DNA of 64,000 nt from Phyto melanocephala. Lineage: Eukaryota > Arthropoda > Insecta > Diptera > Rhinophoridae. Position numbers and translations under genes: made by a program. Location: the NCBI GenBank assembly GCA_941918925.1, contig OW799236.1, forward strand, positions 106,966,562 to 107,030,561, read 5' to 3'. Under the pieces are notes generated by a model, which saw only the letters and a program-made list of their open reading frames with translations, had not been told where the DNA came from and did not search any database. Of the stretch, positions 33,870-45,850 are shown in pieces (the stretch's first letter is position 1; every line of letters begins with the position of its first letter).

Positions 33870-36500
33870 AAGAAAATTTTTTTTTAATTTTCTAGTAAAA
33901 GATAATTTTTCAAAAATTTTCCAGAAAAAAGTATTTGTTCAAAATTTTCTAAAAAAATATATTGTTTCAAAATTTTCTAAAAAAGTAAATTTTTTCAAAA
34001 TTTTCTAAAAAAGATTATATTTTCAAAATTTTCTAAAAAAGATTATTTTTTCAAAATTTTCTAAAAAAGTTAATTTTTTCAAAATTTTTTAAAAAAGATA
34101 ATTTTTTCAAAATTTTCTAAAAAAGACAATTTTTTCAAAATTTTCTAAAAAAGATAACTTTTTCAAAATTGTTTAAAAAATATCACTTTTTAAAAATTTT
34201 GTAAAAAGATAATTTATTAAAAATTTTCTAAAAAAGATAATTTTTTCAAAATTTTTTATAAAAGATAATTGTTAAAAAATTTCTAAAAAAGATATAGTAT
34301 AAAAAATTTTCTAAAAAAAAAAAAGATAAAAAAGATAGATTAAAAATTTTTCAGAAAAGTAGAGTAACTTCGGGTAATGTGGACTACCGTTTTGTTTTTT
34401 TAAATTTTTTCCACAATATATATAGATATTAAATAAGTTGTGAACCAATAAATTAGCAAATGTATTCTCTAGTTGTTTTTTTGTTGAAAATTATTTACGT
34501 CAAAGGAAAAAAAAGTTATGAGAAAATATTGTAGGAAACCCAAATCCCAGCAATAAAAAAATTGGCGGGTAATGTGGACTACTGTGTGCGGGTAATGTGG
34601 AATACTACATAGTCCACATAGTCATTTGAATAGCATCTATGGCCCTTCTCATGTCATCTAGTTTCCATTTACGAATTTCTCCTTTTCTTTGGCATTGTTG
34701 TTAACAAAATCTACAATGGAATGTACATAGTTATTTGTCGGGTAATTTGGAGCAGTAGCCCACAATAATATACTTTGACAAGTCCACATTAGACGAACTT
34801 TGGTTTCAGTGGAAAAAAATTTTTTTTACCTATTATTTCTAAATATATTTAAATACTTACCAAATATATTCAAAACTAGTGTTCACTCTAACTGTATTAA
34901 ACAACCACACATTAAAATATACTATGTAACTGTATCAAAAATTTATTTTAACTTAAGCCGAAAAAAAAGTTGACCACGCGCATTAACTTTCAACACTAGA
35001 CTGAAAAGTCCACATATCAATTACTTACGAAAGCGCATGTGCAATTTTCGTTTCAAATGAACGGCAAAACGTACTTCAGTGCATTGTTATCTTTAATAGT
35101 TTCTGAAAAAACACACTGGTCCACATTAAACGCATAGTCCACAATACCCGAAGTTACTCTACAATATAATAAAAATTTTCCGAAAAAGATAATTTTTAAA
35201 AATTTTCTTAAAAGATGGTTTTTAAAAAATTTTCTAAAAAATTTTCCAGAAAAAGATCATTTTTTCAAAATTTGCTAGAAAAAGACAAGTTTTTAAAAAT
35301 TTTCTAAAAAAGATATCAAATTGAAAACGTTCTAGAAAAAGATAATTTCTAAAAAAATTTTTCAAGAAGAAAAAAATTGTTTCAAAAATTTTTCAGAAAA
35401 AGATATTTTTTAAAAATTTTCTAGAAAAAGATGATTTAAAACAAATATTTTTAAAAACATAATTTAAAAAAAAATTATTTATAAAGACATGATTTTTGAA
35501 AACAAGTTTTAAAAAACTATTTATTAAATTATAAATTTTTAAAAATTATTTATAAAAACATAATTTTTTAAAAATTATTTATGAAAATATAATTTTTTTT
35601 TAAATTATCTATAAAAATATAATTTTGCTAAAATTCTTTTAAAAATAACATTTTCCTTAGAAATAGAATTTCTAAAAAATGTTCTATAGCAAAGCAGTTA
35701 TTAAAAAATTTTAATAGGAAATATTACTGATAAAAAAATTATAATTTTTTTTATAATAAAAAATAAAAATAATAAAAAAAATGTAAATTAAAAAATTTTT
35801 ATTTAAAAAAAAGTGTAATTATCTTTAGAAATAAAACTTGCCGATAATAAACTTGAAAAAAAAATTTAAAGGCGAAACACAAATATAAAAAAAATATTAT
35901 TTAAAAACTATTTATAAATAGAAAATATTTTTAAAGGTTAAAGAAAATATTTTCGATACATTTTATATTAAAAAAAAATTCTGTCAAAAATTTTATATAA
36001 AATGAACATTTTTATAAAACTAAAGAAATCATTTTCTATAAGAATAAAACTTGTCAGAAATTTATTACAAAAAAAAAAAACTAATAAAAAATTTTGTTTA
36101 AATAAAAATTATTGAAAATTTTATAAAAAAAAATTATTTAAATATTCTATAAATAAAGGTTTATTGACATATTTCTGTAAAAAAAAAGTTTCTTTAAAAA
36201 TAAGACACTGCTAAAAATTGCAATTAAAAAACTTGGCTAAAGTTCTGTACAAATAAATCTTTCTAGAAAAGGAAAATTTGTGTAAAATTATTTAATAAAA
36301 AAAACTTTCAATATTTTCTGTAACATTTTTTTGCGAAAAATTTCTATCAGAAAAAAACATGTGTGTCAAGAGTCTTCTGTTAAAAGAAAAATTATCAAAG
36401 ATTTTCTGTTAAAAAATTTTATTGGAAAAGAGAAATTTCACCAATAATTTTCCTTAAAAAGAAATTATTCGAAAAAAATTTATAATTACGATTTTTTTTT
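33870..36500. repeat. AT-rich minisatellite, about 28-29 bp unit
   Basis: From 33,880 the unit AAAAAGATAATTTTTTCAAA plus ATTTTCTA repeats more than fifteen times with small changes, then resumes after the transposon at 34,362-35,159 and decays into A/T-rich sequence up to about 36,500. Similar words return at 37,600-38,060 after the DINE copy, so both elements inserted into one older array. Confidence 0.85.
34362..35159. mobile_element. TA-flanked DNA transposon with iterated end motif
   Basis: The ends GAGTAACTTCGGGTAATGTG and the complementary CACAATACCCGAAGTTACTC are inverted repeats with one mismatch over about 25 bases, each flanked by TA. Inside, GGGTAATGTGGA or its complement TCCACAT recurs at about 34,567; 34,590; 34,611; 34,738; 34,780; 35,000 and 35,110. 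The 798-bp element is non-coding. Its superfamily is unknown; the TA duplication fits Tc1/mariner-pogo types. Confidence 0.85.
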
Positions 36501-36726
36501 TAATTTAAAAAATAATTTACTCTTGTTGATATGTTTATTTTAACCAAACACAAGCTATTTTATTTTTCTAATAATAATAAAAACTTATAATAATAAAAAC
36601 AATGAATATTTGATTATTTTCTAAAACTCATTTCTAAAGTGGAAATATATAAAGTAGCACCACACTCTATTATTTGGGATTTGCTCCCAAGTAATTTTTC
36701 TATATTTTTATATGCTCCCAACTCAT

Positions 36727-37578
36727 TATACCCTTCACACAGTGAAAAAGGGTATATATAGGTTTGTCATTCCGTGTGAAATTTCTACAATTTTGATTTC
36801 CGACCCCATAAAGTATATATTTTCTGTAAGCTTATAAATAGGGGAGTCGATTAAGCCCTGTCAGTCTGTCAGTCGGTTCGTCTGACCGTCTGTCCGTGTG
36901 TATGTTGAAATCAACTTTTTGAAGCCCCCCGACATTGCTGGGACCCGGGTGAGGTATAAAAATATCAGAAATATTCGGGAGTAGATCGGTATTGAAAAAT
37001 CAGAAACAACGGTACATAAACAACTGAGATATGAGCAAAAACCCACGACCACCTCGATTTTTTTTTCACAAAAACATTACAACAACAACATACATACATA
37101 CAAACGTGTATACTGGTTAGAGAAAACGTGGCATCGAATCCCAGCTGAGCCAAAAAAAATTTTTTTTATATTTTTTTTATATATTTTTTTTTTGTTATTT
37201 TTTATTTAATATATTATTTATATTTTTATAATTTTTTTTTAAATTTTTTTTTAAAATATTTTTTTTTCATTTTTTTTTGTTTTATATTTATTATATATAT
37301 TTTAATTATTTTTAAAATTTTTTTTTTAAATTTTTTTTTTAAATTTTTTTTAAAATTTTTTTTTTAAATATTTTTTTTAATTTTTTTTTTAATTTTTTTT
37401 AACATACATACGTAAATTTATAATTTTACAATGGGATGTTTTTATATATGTATGTTTTTTATATGTATGTACGTATATCATATGAAATGGTGATACAAAC
37501 TACTGTTATTGCATGACTACACGTTGTGAAGGGTATATAAGATTCGGCACGGCCGAATATAGCGCTCTTACTTGTTTT
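36727..37578 (+). mobile_element. DINE-1-like Helentron, short subtype, full length
   Basis: The 5' end TATACCCTTCACACAGTGAA with AAAGGGTATATA forms a hairpin. CGACCCCATAAAGTATATAT, AGGGGAGTCGATTAAGCCC, a GTCTGTCAGTCGGTTCGTCT-type minisatellite, TTGAAATCAACTTTTTGAAG and GAGATATGAGCAAAAACCC follow, then a T-rich low-complexity core (37,146-37,400). The 3' end has the hairpin ATTCGGC-ACG-GCCGAAT (37,542-37,558) and CTCTTACTTGTTTTT. Fly DINE-1/INE-1 elements share this end architecture. No protein is encoded. Confidence 0.85.
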
Positions 37579-37599
37579 TCTATAATATTTATTTAATTG

Positions 37600-38060
37600 T
37601 TGGAAAGGAATTTTTTCAAGAATTTTCTTTAAAAAGAAATTATCCGAAAATTTTCTATTAAAAGCATAAAATGTATTCTTAGGATCTCTAAAAAATTAAA
37701 AAAATTATTTAGTAAATAATATGCCCTCAACTTATCTTTCATTGATATTTATATTTGGTTCTTAGGTTACAGTTGGTCTCTCTTTTAAAAAATACTTTAA
37801 AAAGAAAAAAAAAACGTTGGTTGAGTTTTAAAAAAGTTTTTTATAGGTTTTGGTTTTATTTTGAGTTCTTATTTGGTTTAAGAGGGTTTTAAAATAAAAG
37901 TTATAACATTTCAAAGTCTTTAAGCACCAATAAAATACATATAAACCAGCTTAAACCCCACAACCAAATAAATATTTAAAAAAAAAATATTTAGAAATTT
38001 TTCTACTAAAAAAATTATTTTATTATTTACAAAAGCCAAAGTTTACTAAGATTTTTCTAT
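37600..38060. repeat. Decayed AT-rich minisatellite, right part
   Basis: Words such as AATTTTCTTTAAAAAGAAAT and GAAAATTTTCTATTAAAAG continue the array that lies left of the DINE copy. Confidence 0.55.
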
Positions 38061-39179
38061 TAAAAGTATATTTTATTGATAAAAATATCGATTTGTGCAG
38101 AGCTTTTTTTTTTGAAAAGTTTATTTAATTTCCTAAATCTTTACCTAATAGAATCTTTCTTTGTTTAAAATATTTAAACGTTAAATTTGTTTAAGTTTTT
38201 AGCAATAAATCGCAAGTGATTCATAAAAATAACAGAACATTTTTCTTAAAAATTTCTTTTTGTTTTTTAAATAATAATTTATACTTATTCTTCAAATGTA
38301 TAAAATAAAACTAAAAAAACTTTTTATTTATATTTTGTGATTAAGATTAACATTTTTCTGAAAGAAAAAAAAAACAAACAAAGACAAACAAAATAAATAG
38401 TCTAGTCGGCCCAAATTATTTTTGCAAAAACAGATTTTCCACAGGCCCATAAAAAAATGTCTACTTAATATTTTTCGCAAATTAAATATTGCGATCGTCA
38501 TTATGATCATCATTATGATCATAATTTTTATGTTAAAAATATCCACGAATGCACAGGCTGGCAGATTGGCTGTTTGGTTTGACTTGGCCTAGCCCAATCG
38601 TCGTTTATACGATATTAAAAAAAATATTGTTCACGACATAAGTTTCTTTTTTATTTTGGTTTAACTTTGTTAAAACATGTTAAAAACAAACATTTCAGAT
38701 TACAAAAAAAAAAAAAAAAATTTTGAATTTGAAACACGAAATATTCACACTTAAAATGAATGCTGTTTTATATTTAATATTTTTAATAGACATATTTATG
38801 AAATATATATGAAAAAAAAAAAATGTTTGGCTTTATGCATATTTTTTTTGTTTTTTGTTTAATATTGTTAAATTATTTGCTTTTTAGCAATGCTGACACT
38901 TTTAACACACACCCACTCATTAGCAATAATTTAACAACATGTGACATTTTTGATGTGCTAATATATTTTTGTTTAGTTTATTTTTCTGTTATAAACCCAA
39001 CAACATATTTGTATGTATAATCTTGAAAATGTTTATTCATTATTTTAACAATTATACGAAAGTGGATTGTCAAGTTGTCGTTTGATATCAGTTTTGGTCT
39101 GTTCAAAATAAACATACTTTTGTACACACGTTTTGAAAAACCTACTTTTGAAAGTCAGGCAAAGGCAATTTTGTTTATT
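38061..39179. other. Non-coding AT-rich sequence
   Basis: No gene or element recognised. Confidence 0.5.
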
Positions 39180-39400
39180 AACGTATCAGAAAGGTGCTTC
39201 ATCACTGAATGAAATTTTACTTCGAAACACTGGATTTTCATTGCGGTTTTCCAGAGCCAATTTACACTGTTTTTTGGTAACACAGCTGAACAGTTTGGGG
39301 ACGCTGTTGTAGTGCGAACAAAAATGATCAAGCAGTTTGATAATAGCCATGTGCAATCTGTCAAAAAAAGGCCTATTGAATATCAAATCTCACGATAAGT
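39180..39400 (-). pseudogene. Mariner-type transposase fragment
   Basis: The minus strand reads LLDHFCSHYNSVPKLFSCVT, KKQCKLALENRNENPVFRSK and ISFSDEAPF, the segment leading to the first catalytic block (FSDEAHF) of mariner-type transposases. A stop follows at once and neither the N-terminal nor the later catalytic parts are adjacent. No terminal repeats were found. Confidence 0.6.
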
Positions 39401-39559
39401 GTAAATGCCCAATTTTAGTCTATTTATCATGAAGCAAATTATGATGACCCGTTTCAAACAAGGAACAAGCCAAAATCGATAACTTATGCTCTACAGCCGC
39501 GGTAGCGTTTCAAAATCCAAAGTATGCACTATTAAACCATTTTACACATCATTTTACAT

Positions 39560-40485
39560 CATTAAGGTAAACAACGACGCTATAGAGAATATTAACGACT
39601 TTAGTTACTGAGGTAGCATAGGTCTCCCTACGGGCGGCACCACACAAGTCGTTCAAAACAGAATAAATAAGCACGCGCTGCTTTCGCCTCTTTATGCAAC
39701 TTCTGGCGCTCAAATGATCTATCTACTTCAGCAAAAATCAAATTGTATAACGCATGCTGAAACAACAAAGCTATGGAGAACGTAAACGACTTTGGCTACT
39801 TAGGTTAGGTGGCATAATTACCCCTACGGGCGGCGCCACAAAAGACGTTCAAAACAGAATAAATAAAACACGTGCTGCGTTCGCCTGTTTACCCAACATC
39901 TGGCGCTCAAATAATCTATCTACTTCAACAAAAATCAAAGTGTTTAACGCATGCATCAAGTCTGTGCTACTGCATAATTTCGAAACGTCTTTAGTCAGTT
40001 CTGAAATAAAGCAGATGCTACACGTTTTTACTAACCGATAACTGCGCAATATACTTAAGATCTGTTGGCTCCGAGTAATTTCAAATGAAAAGCTCCTTCA
40101 ACTTACAAGACAAGAAGACATTAACACCCAAATTAGAAGGCGCAAATATTTGTGGCTGGGTGACAGGCTGAGGAAGCGCTATGACGAAATTTGTCACGCA
40201 GCATTAGAGTGGAATCCACTAGGCTTCCAAAGACGAGGATGAACGCGAAACACTTGGCGTTGGACTATCCTGAATGAAACCGGCAAATCTTTTAACAAAC
40301 TTAGATACTTAGCTTCAGATCGAAATAATTGAGATTTTTTTGTGAATAGCCTATGGCCCTGATGGAATACGGCAAAAATTAAAAAAATTAATTATCATGA
40401 AGGACAAATAAATCTAATAAAGCACAACAAGATAGAAGATCGAAGTGATAGCAAGCCAGCTTTGAGGCTTTTAACGTTTTAACTG
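39560..40485 (+). pseudogene. LINE (RTE/endonuclease-RT type) C-terminal relic with internal duplication
   Basis: The reading GGATKDVQNRINKTRAAFAC, IWRSNNLSTSTKIKVFNACI, KSVLLHNFETSLV, then LRNILKICWLRVISNEKLLQ, LTRQEDINTQIRRRKYLWLG, RYDEICHAALEWNPLGFQRR, TWRWTILNETG and LASDR matches the C-terminal third of endonuclease/reverse-transcriptase non-LTR elements, where WxRxISNxxL and GRPRxTWRR are typical. A shifted partial copy of the RINKxRAAFA part precedes it (39,580-39,757 against 39,771-39,955). Several stops interrupt it. A 3' untranslated tail runs to about 40,485. Confidence 0.85.
39580..39955 (+). repeat. About 190-bp tandem duplication inside the LINE relic
   Basis: CTATAGAGAA...CGCATGC (39,580-39,757) and CTATGGAGAA...CGCATGC (39,771-39,955) are two diverged copies of one LINE segment, both with CCTACGGGCGGC and GTTCAAAACAGAATAAATAA. 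Confidence 0.85.
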
Positions 40486-40508
40486 GGGCTTAAGGTAAAT
40501 TTGGGTTA

Positions 40509-41230
40509 AATTTTAAGGACCGATGTTGATTTTGAATAAAACACAAATTATTTAGGAAACTATGGTTATTTCTATTTATTATGATTATATTGGTATTGGT
40601 TCAATTATGTATGGAACAAAATATCGGCCAAATGGCCGCCGTAACCTCAACGGCACATCTCCATCCGATGGTCCAAATTTTCAATGACAATGTTGATGTT
40701 TAATTGTTGGGCACGATGATGAGCCGAGGTTGACTGCTCTTTTGCTACATTATCGCAAAAAGCAGCAATGTTTCCCATTCAACGAACTAAGGAGGCATTC
40801 CCAGATGCTTTCACTTTTTATACAGACCTGTGGTGGTCAAATTACGGCATTCAAACGTGATCGAAATTTGAAAATTCTTAATAGAATCTCTATACCTAAA
40901 GCGAACTTAATCGTTCGAGTAAAATTTCGATCGTGATCGAATGCCATAATTCGGCCCCTGTTTTGCTGAAATTTAAATATTTTTCACAATTCTCCCGATT
41001 GTGGACGAATTTTAACGATTATGTCGACCAAAAGAATCAAGTGCACGAAATGCTTTTTGATTTGAACGCCCATTTTCATAATAAGCCTGAATAACTTTAA
41101 CGCGTTGCTCGATTGCGTATCTTTCCATGGTTCAAATTGAGTTAGTCTGAAATTGAGAAATGATAAATAAAATGCAGGAAAAAACTTGACATTAAGGTGT
41201 GGTTCACATTCAACATCGGCCCTTAAAATA
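40509..41230 (-). mobile_element. Mariner-type transposon remnant between LINE tails
   Basis: The left end AATTTTAAGGACCGATGTTGA is mirrored at the right (TCAACATCGGCCCTTAAAATA), with TA outside both. On the minus strand the N terminus MERYAIEQRVKVIQAYYENG and SFGRHNR of a mariner-type transposase starts at about 41,130, and a C-terminal piece equivalent to GGHLADI lies near 40,640. The central catalytic part is gone, replaced in part by an inverted-repeat insertion (about 40,838-40,972). The element is not functional. Confidence 0.85.
40838..40972. repeat. Inverted-repeat insertion inside the mariner remnant
   Basis: AATTACGGCATTCAAACGTG with ATCGAAATTT is mirrored by AAATTTCGATCGTGATCGAA with TGCCATAATT about 70 bases later, so the piece is a small MITE or foldback of about 135 bp. 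No target duplication was identified. Confidence 0.6.
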
Positions 41231-41239
41231 TAACCATCC

Positions 41240-41405
41240 TTTAATTGGAGATTCTTTGTGAATAGCCTTTGTTCCTGATGGAATACGGCAAAAGTTAAAA
41301 AACTAATTATAATGAAGGACCATCTAGTAAATCTAGTAACGAACTACAAGATAGAAAATCGAAGTGATAGCAAGCCAGCTCTACGGCTTTTAGCGAAGGA
41401 TTAAT
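41240..41405 (+). repeat. Second copy of the LINE 3' end
   Basis: GAGATTCTTTGTGAATAGCC, CTGATGGAATACGGCAAAA, and AATCGAAGTGATAGCAAGCC repeat the sequence at 40,331-40,485 with differences. The mariner lies between the two tails, so there are two 5'-truncated LINE insertions or one duplication. Confidence 0.8.
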
Positions 41406-41517
41406 TATATTCGGGATTGCAAAATTTTTTTATTTTTTTTTCTTCTCTAAATAAAAATTAATAAAAAATAGTTTTAATTTTTAAAATAAATTATTTCATC
41501 GCTTTTTTTAATTAAAA

Positions 41518-41740
41518 AACAAGTAACAGTGCTATATTCGGCCGTGCCGAATCTTATATACCCTTCACAACGTGTAGTCATACAATAACAATTGTTTGTA
41601 TCACCATTCATCTCATATAAAATGAATGAATAAATTTTTTAAAAAAATTTTTTAAAGTTTTTTTTAATTTTTTTTTGTAATTTTTTTATTTTTATTTTTA
41701 ATATATTTTTTTTTTGTATTTATACCCTTCACACAGTGAA
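41518..41740 (-). mobile_element. DINE-1-like element, ends only, joined head-to-tail to the next
   Basis: The minus-strand 3' end (ACAAGTAACAGTGCTATATT, hairpin TTCGGC-CGT-GCCGAA, TATACCCTTCACAACGTG) is followed by only a T-rich core and then the 5' end TATACCCTTCACACAGTGAA at 41,721-41,740. The next copy begins without a gap. Confidence 0.8.
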
Positions 41741-42565
41741 CAAGTAACAGTGCTATATTCGGCCGTGCCGAATCTTATATACCCTTCACAACGTGTAGTC
41801 ATGCAATAACAATTGTTTGTATCACCATTCATCCCATATAAAATACGTGCATACGTACACGTTAGAATAAATGTGGCATCGAATCCCAGCTGGGCCAAAA
41901 AAATTTTATTTTATTTAATATATTATTCAATTTTAATCCCAGCTGAGCCAAAAAAATTTTATTTTATTTAATATATTATTTATATTTTATTATTTTTTTT
42001 TATATTTTTTTTAAATTTTTTTAAAAAATTTTTTTTAGAAAAATTTTTAAGAAATTTTTTTAATTTTTTTTTTTAATTTTTTTTAAATTTTTTTTTGTAG
42101 TTTTTTTTTATTATTTTTTTCTTATTTTTAATATTTTTTTTTTTTTATATTTTTTTGTTTGGTATGTTTTTCACATGTATTTATTTATGTATGTTGTTGT
42201 TGTAATTGTGAAAAAAAACGAGGTGGTCGTGGTTTTTTGCTCATATCTCAGAAAGTTATGGGGCGATTGTGCTGAATTTCAATAGCGATTCATTCCTGGA
42301 TATTTCCAAGAGATTGATACCATATACAGATCTGAGGAACATGTAGTTGCTTCTAAAAGTTGATTTCAACCAACACACGGACAGACGGGCAGACGGACAG
42401 ACGGATAGACGGACAGACGGACAGACGGTCAGGGCTTAATTGACTCCTCTATTCATAAGCTTTCAGAAAATATATACTTTATGGGGTCGGAAATGAAAAT
42501 TGTAGAAATTACAAACGGAATGACAAAGCTATATATACCCTTGTGCACCACAGGTGAAGGGTATA
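41741..42565 (-). mobile_element. DINE-1-like Helentron, short subtype
   Basis: It has the hairpin end TTCGGCCGTGCCGAATC at the left, a partial internal duplication of CCCAGCTGRGCCAAAAAAATT (about 41,885 and 41,938), a T-rich core, GAGGTGGTCGTGGTTTTTTG, GTTGATTTCAACCAACACAC, an ACGGACAGACGG minisatellite (42,376-42,430), AATTGACTCCTCTATTCAT and TATACTTTATGGGGTCGGAA, and ends with GGTGAAGGGTATA. No coding region. Confidence 0.85.
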
Positions 42566-44159
42566 ATTAAAACTTTTACGCAAACGGATTTTGTAGGAAC
42601 AACTCTGAAGTATAGTTTTCCTGGTCTTTAAGTGTAACTATAAAAAAAAATGCTCTTAATCTCAGTTTCATTCAAGAGTTGTTGTTTATTTACTTTTGTT
42701 TTTACAGAATAATATTTTGCTATATTTTTTGTAAAGAATATTTAATAAAATCATTAAAATTCTTATCAAACTGATATAAAGAAACTGATATCAGCTCACA
42801 GTATTATTTTTCTGTAATAATTTCTATACACAAAGTGCGTATTTGACTAAAGATACTAGTTACACTTGCTGTAATAGTTAAACGGACACTTGGTTAGTAA
42901 GCAGTTTCTAAAAATTGCTTGACGTCAGTGTTGTTATTATTTCAACAGATTTCTATATACTTATATATATATTTTTTAATTATGTAGCTAAAGAAATGCG
43001 TATTATATTGACTTAACGCAACTTTTGCTGTGATAAGGATAGAAAATAAACCCCTTTTTGTCTAAACGTTGTTGCTTTTGTTGCTGCAAAAAGAAATACA
43101 AATCATTAAGACAAGTATCTTTGGATAAAGCCAAAAGGATCTTAAGTACTTAAGCAAAATGCATATGTAGAATAATATTTGATGCAAAGAAGCTAGAAAT
43201 ATTAAATGTAATTTCCCCCCATTTAACTGCATATTTACCCTAAGACGCATGATGTGAACACACACAAGTATGCACCTAAACATGTATTTGCGAAAACAAA
43301 AAGATGTTTGTTAGCAGCAGTTCTACAAAATAAAATAATTTTTTTTTCCTAAAACATGACGAGCAATTAAAATTCTATTATTTTGATTAGATGGGGAGAA
43401 ACAAAAAAACTTTATAGGGGACTTTTTTTTTGAAAACAACAGTTAGTTATTACTGCACAAGGAATTGTTTTTAGCAAAAACTAAAAAAAAGTTTCACTTC
43501 TAATGTTGACTTTGATGTTGAAGCTATGGAAAGAAAAATTCTAACCAAGAGAGCAGCTAACATTCGTTTCGCTTTAACTTTTGCTTTGCGTAATAGAAAA
43601 CAAAATAAAGGGGAGATTTACGTAAATTTTTTTTTAAATTCTTTTTAATAAAGAAAAATCTTTTAGTTTTTTTTTAAATGTAATCTTTTGACAAAAAGTG
43701 TAACAAAAAATAATAATTTCTACAAGTTGCTCCTTTGTTATGTATAAAAGAAATAAATGAATAAAATACTTTGTTATTTTCAATTTCACTCTGCAAGACT
43801 TGTCACATTTTCATATAAATTATAGCTGCTGCTGCTGCCGCCTTCGCTGCTGCCACCCGCAGCAAACACAAATTTTTACTTAAAACAAAATTATTTTTGT
43901 TGTGTTTTGTTGTTTCGGTAAATTCTTAGAAATATTATGAAACTAATCGGAAAATCACAATGTCAAATAGAAAATGCCTTAAACATGACCACAACTCAAT
44001 AACGACTGACTGGCATAACAAAAAAACATCAATGAAAAATTTGTGTTTTTTTAACCCAGAAACATAAAAAAAAATTATGAAAAATTGTTTTAGGTGACTT
44101 ATTTAGTGTTGATACAAAATTAAAAAAATTATTGAAAGAAACAAATTTTTGGAATATTT
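42566..44159. other. Non-coding AT-rich sequence
   Basis: No gene or element recognised. A CTG/CCG-rich stretch (43,828-43,863) is the only GC-rich spot. Confidence 0.5.
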
Positions 44160-45095
44160 TTTACTCGCAGGTCTTAAAGGGTATAAGTATATAAATTTGT
44201 CATCACGTTTGTTACTTCTAAAGTATTTATTTGCGATCCCATAATCCTTATAGTTCGAGAAGTCGATTTAGTTATGTTTGACTATCCGTCTGCCCGTCTG
44301 TGTAAGCGTTGAAATCACTTATTTGAAGCCCCTATAACTCACACGAACTCGCCTGTAGTATAAATTTATCAAAAGTGCTGTCAAAATTTTTGGTATTTAA
44401 ATCTAGCTCAATCGTGTCATACCTTTTCGAGATATAAGCAATTAAACATGACTGCCTCTGGTTTCCTCATATTACCATAACAGGCCTAAGTTAATTTATT
44501 GACACGTTTGTTACTATTTATGGATATAATATACCTCTCGAGATATTTCTTATAAAATATGGACAAACTGGCTACTAATCGGCAAAGTTATAGGAAAAAT
44601 TTCTTTTGGACAAATATAAATGTTTTTAAGTAGATTAGATTAGATTTCTCAAGCTTCTTAATAAATTTTGGACATGACAAGGACACCAAATTATTATTGA
44701 AGAAAACTAACCAGTCGGTTTAAAACTAAGTGAGATATAAACATCAAATTATACAACGTTGTTATTTTTCCTAAAATTTTCAAACGAAAGTCAATTTTTT
44801 CAGCCGACAGCGTTAATACAGATATCAAATGAAAGGGGTTGACTTACAGAATATAATTCATTATAAAAAAAATAAAATCGATAATGGCCGCCACTACAAA
44901 ATAGTTAAATGTAGTCAAAAATTCAATCAATATATGAGTCAAATCTGGTATATAAAAATTTACCCCCTCAATACTGGTATCAAATGATGGGCTTGACCAG
45001 CCCAAAATCCAAGATGACGTCCTAAATATAATAGCGGATATATGGGTTAAATAGGTAATAACGGCTTTGTAGGCCGGGTATCAAATAAAAGGGTT
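44160..45095 (+). mobile_element. DINE-1-like Helentron remnant, long subtype
   Basis: AAGGGTATAAGTATATAAAT, GATCCCATAATCCTTATAGT, GAGAAGTCGATTTAG, TCCGTCTGCCCGTCTGTG, TTGAAATCACTTATTTGAAG, GAGATATAAGCAATTAAAC and tandem units with AATGGCCGCCAC (44,884) and AAGATGACGTCC (45,012) occur in family order. The terminal hairpin is lost. Confidence 0.68.
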
Positions 45096-45199
45096 CGGAA
45101 ATCCATTCATACATAACAACTTTCCACTGTGTTTATTTCTTAATTTTATAACGACAACTCTTAAATTCAATGGAATGACAAAAATGTTGGCTTTATTAG

Positions 45200-45850
45200 C
45201 CACTAATTTTAGGGCATTTATAATTTAAAAATAATTTCTCGCATATGGCGTCTGCGACTGCGCTTTACTAACGCCATCCTGGCGGTATATTTTTGCACCA
45301 ATTTTTCCACCATGTCCAGTCTTATTTCGCTAGTGCTGCGTCGAATGTGGGCTTTGCAACGCTCAATCATTGCTAATTTTTCAGCACAGAGCATAGATTT
45401 GACGTAACTCTACCCAAAGTAGTCTAAAGCTGTCAAATCACTCGAACGAGGTGGCCAATTTACAGATCCATTTCTTGAGATAATTCGTTTACCAAATGTT
45501 TGGCTACACAAAGTAATGGTTTCACCTGCTGTACGGCAAGTTGCGCCGTCTTATTGAAACCATTTCTCCTTCAAATAATTTGCAATTGCGTGAGAAATAA
45601 AAAAAATCACAAAACATTTAGCTGTTGCGTTTCCCATTCATAGTAATGTTGGCACCAGTTTTGTATTTAAAGTTGTATGACGTTATCGCCATGTAATCCG
45701 CACCACCGCAACAGTGTTTTTTTTTTAAATGTAGTGTAGTCTCCAGCGTCTAATGTGGATTGTGGATGCACTCTTTAAAAATTACAATTCTGCTTGTTTA
45801 GATACCCGTTAAGTCATGAGCTTCATCTCAAAAAGATGATTTGACGATAA
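45200..45850 (-). pseudogene. Decayed mariner-type transposase
   Basis: On the minus strand, with many shifts: DEAHDLTGI (first catalytic block, H-F changed to H-D), CIHNPH, HCCGGADYMAITSYNFKYKT with GANITMNGK (family ...TVNGxRY), a WFQQDGATC-like piece read as NLPYS, WICKLATSFE matching NWPPRSCD, WVELRQIYAL and IYRQDGVSKAQSQTPYARNY at the C terminus. Nearly every block is damaged. No intact terminal repeats were found, so the ends are approximate. Confidence 0.6.
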
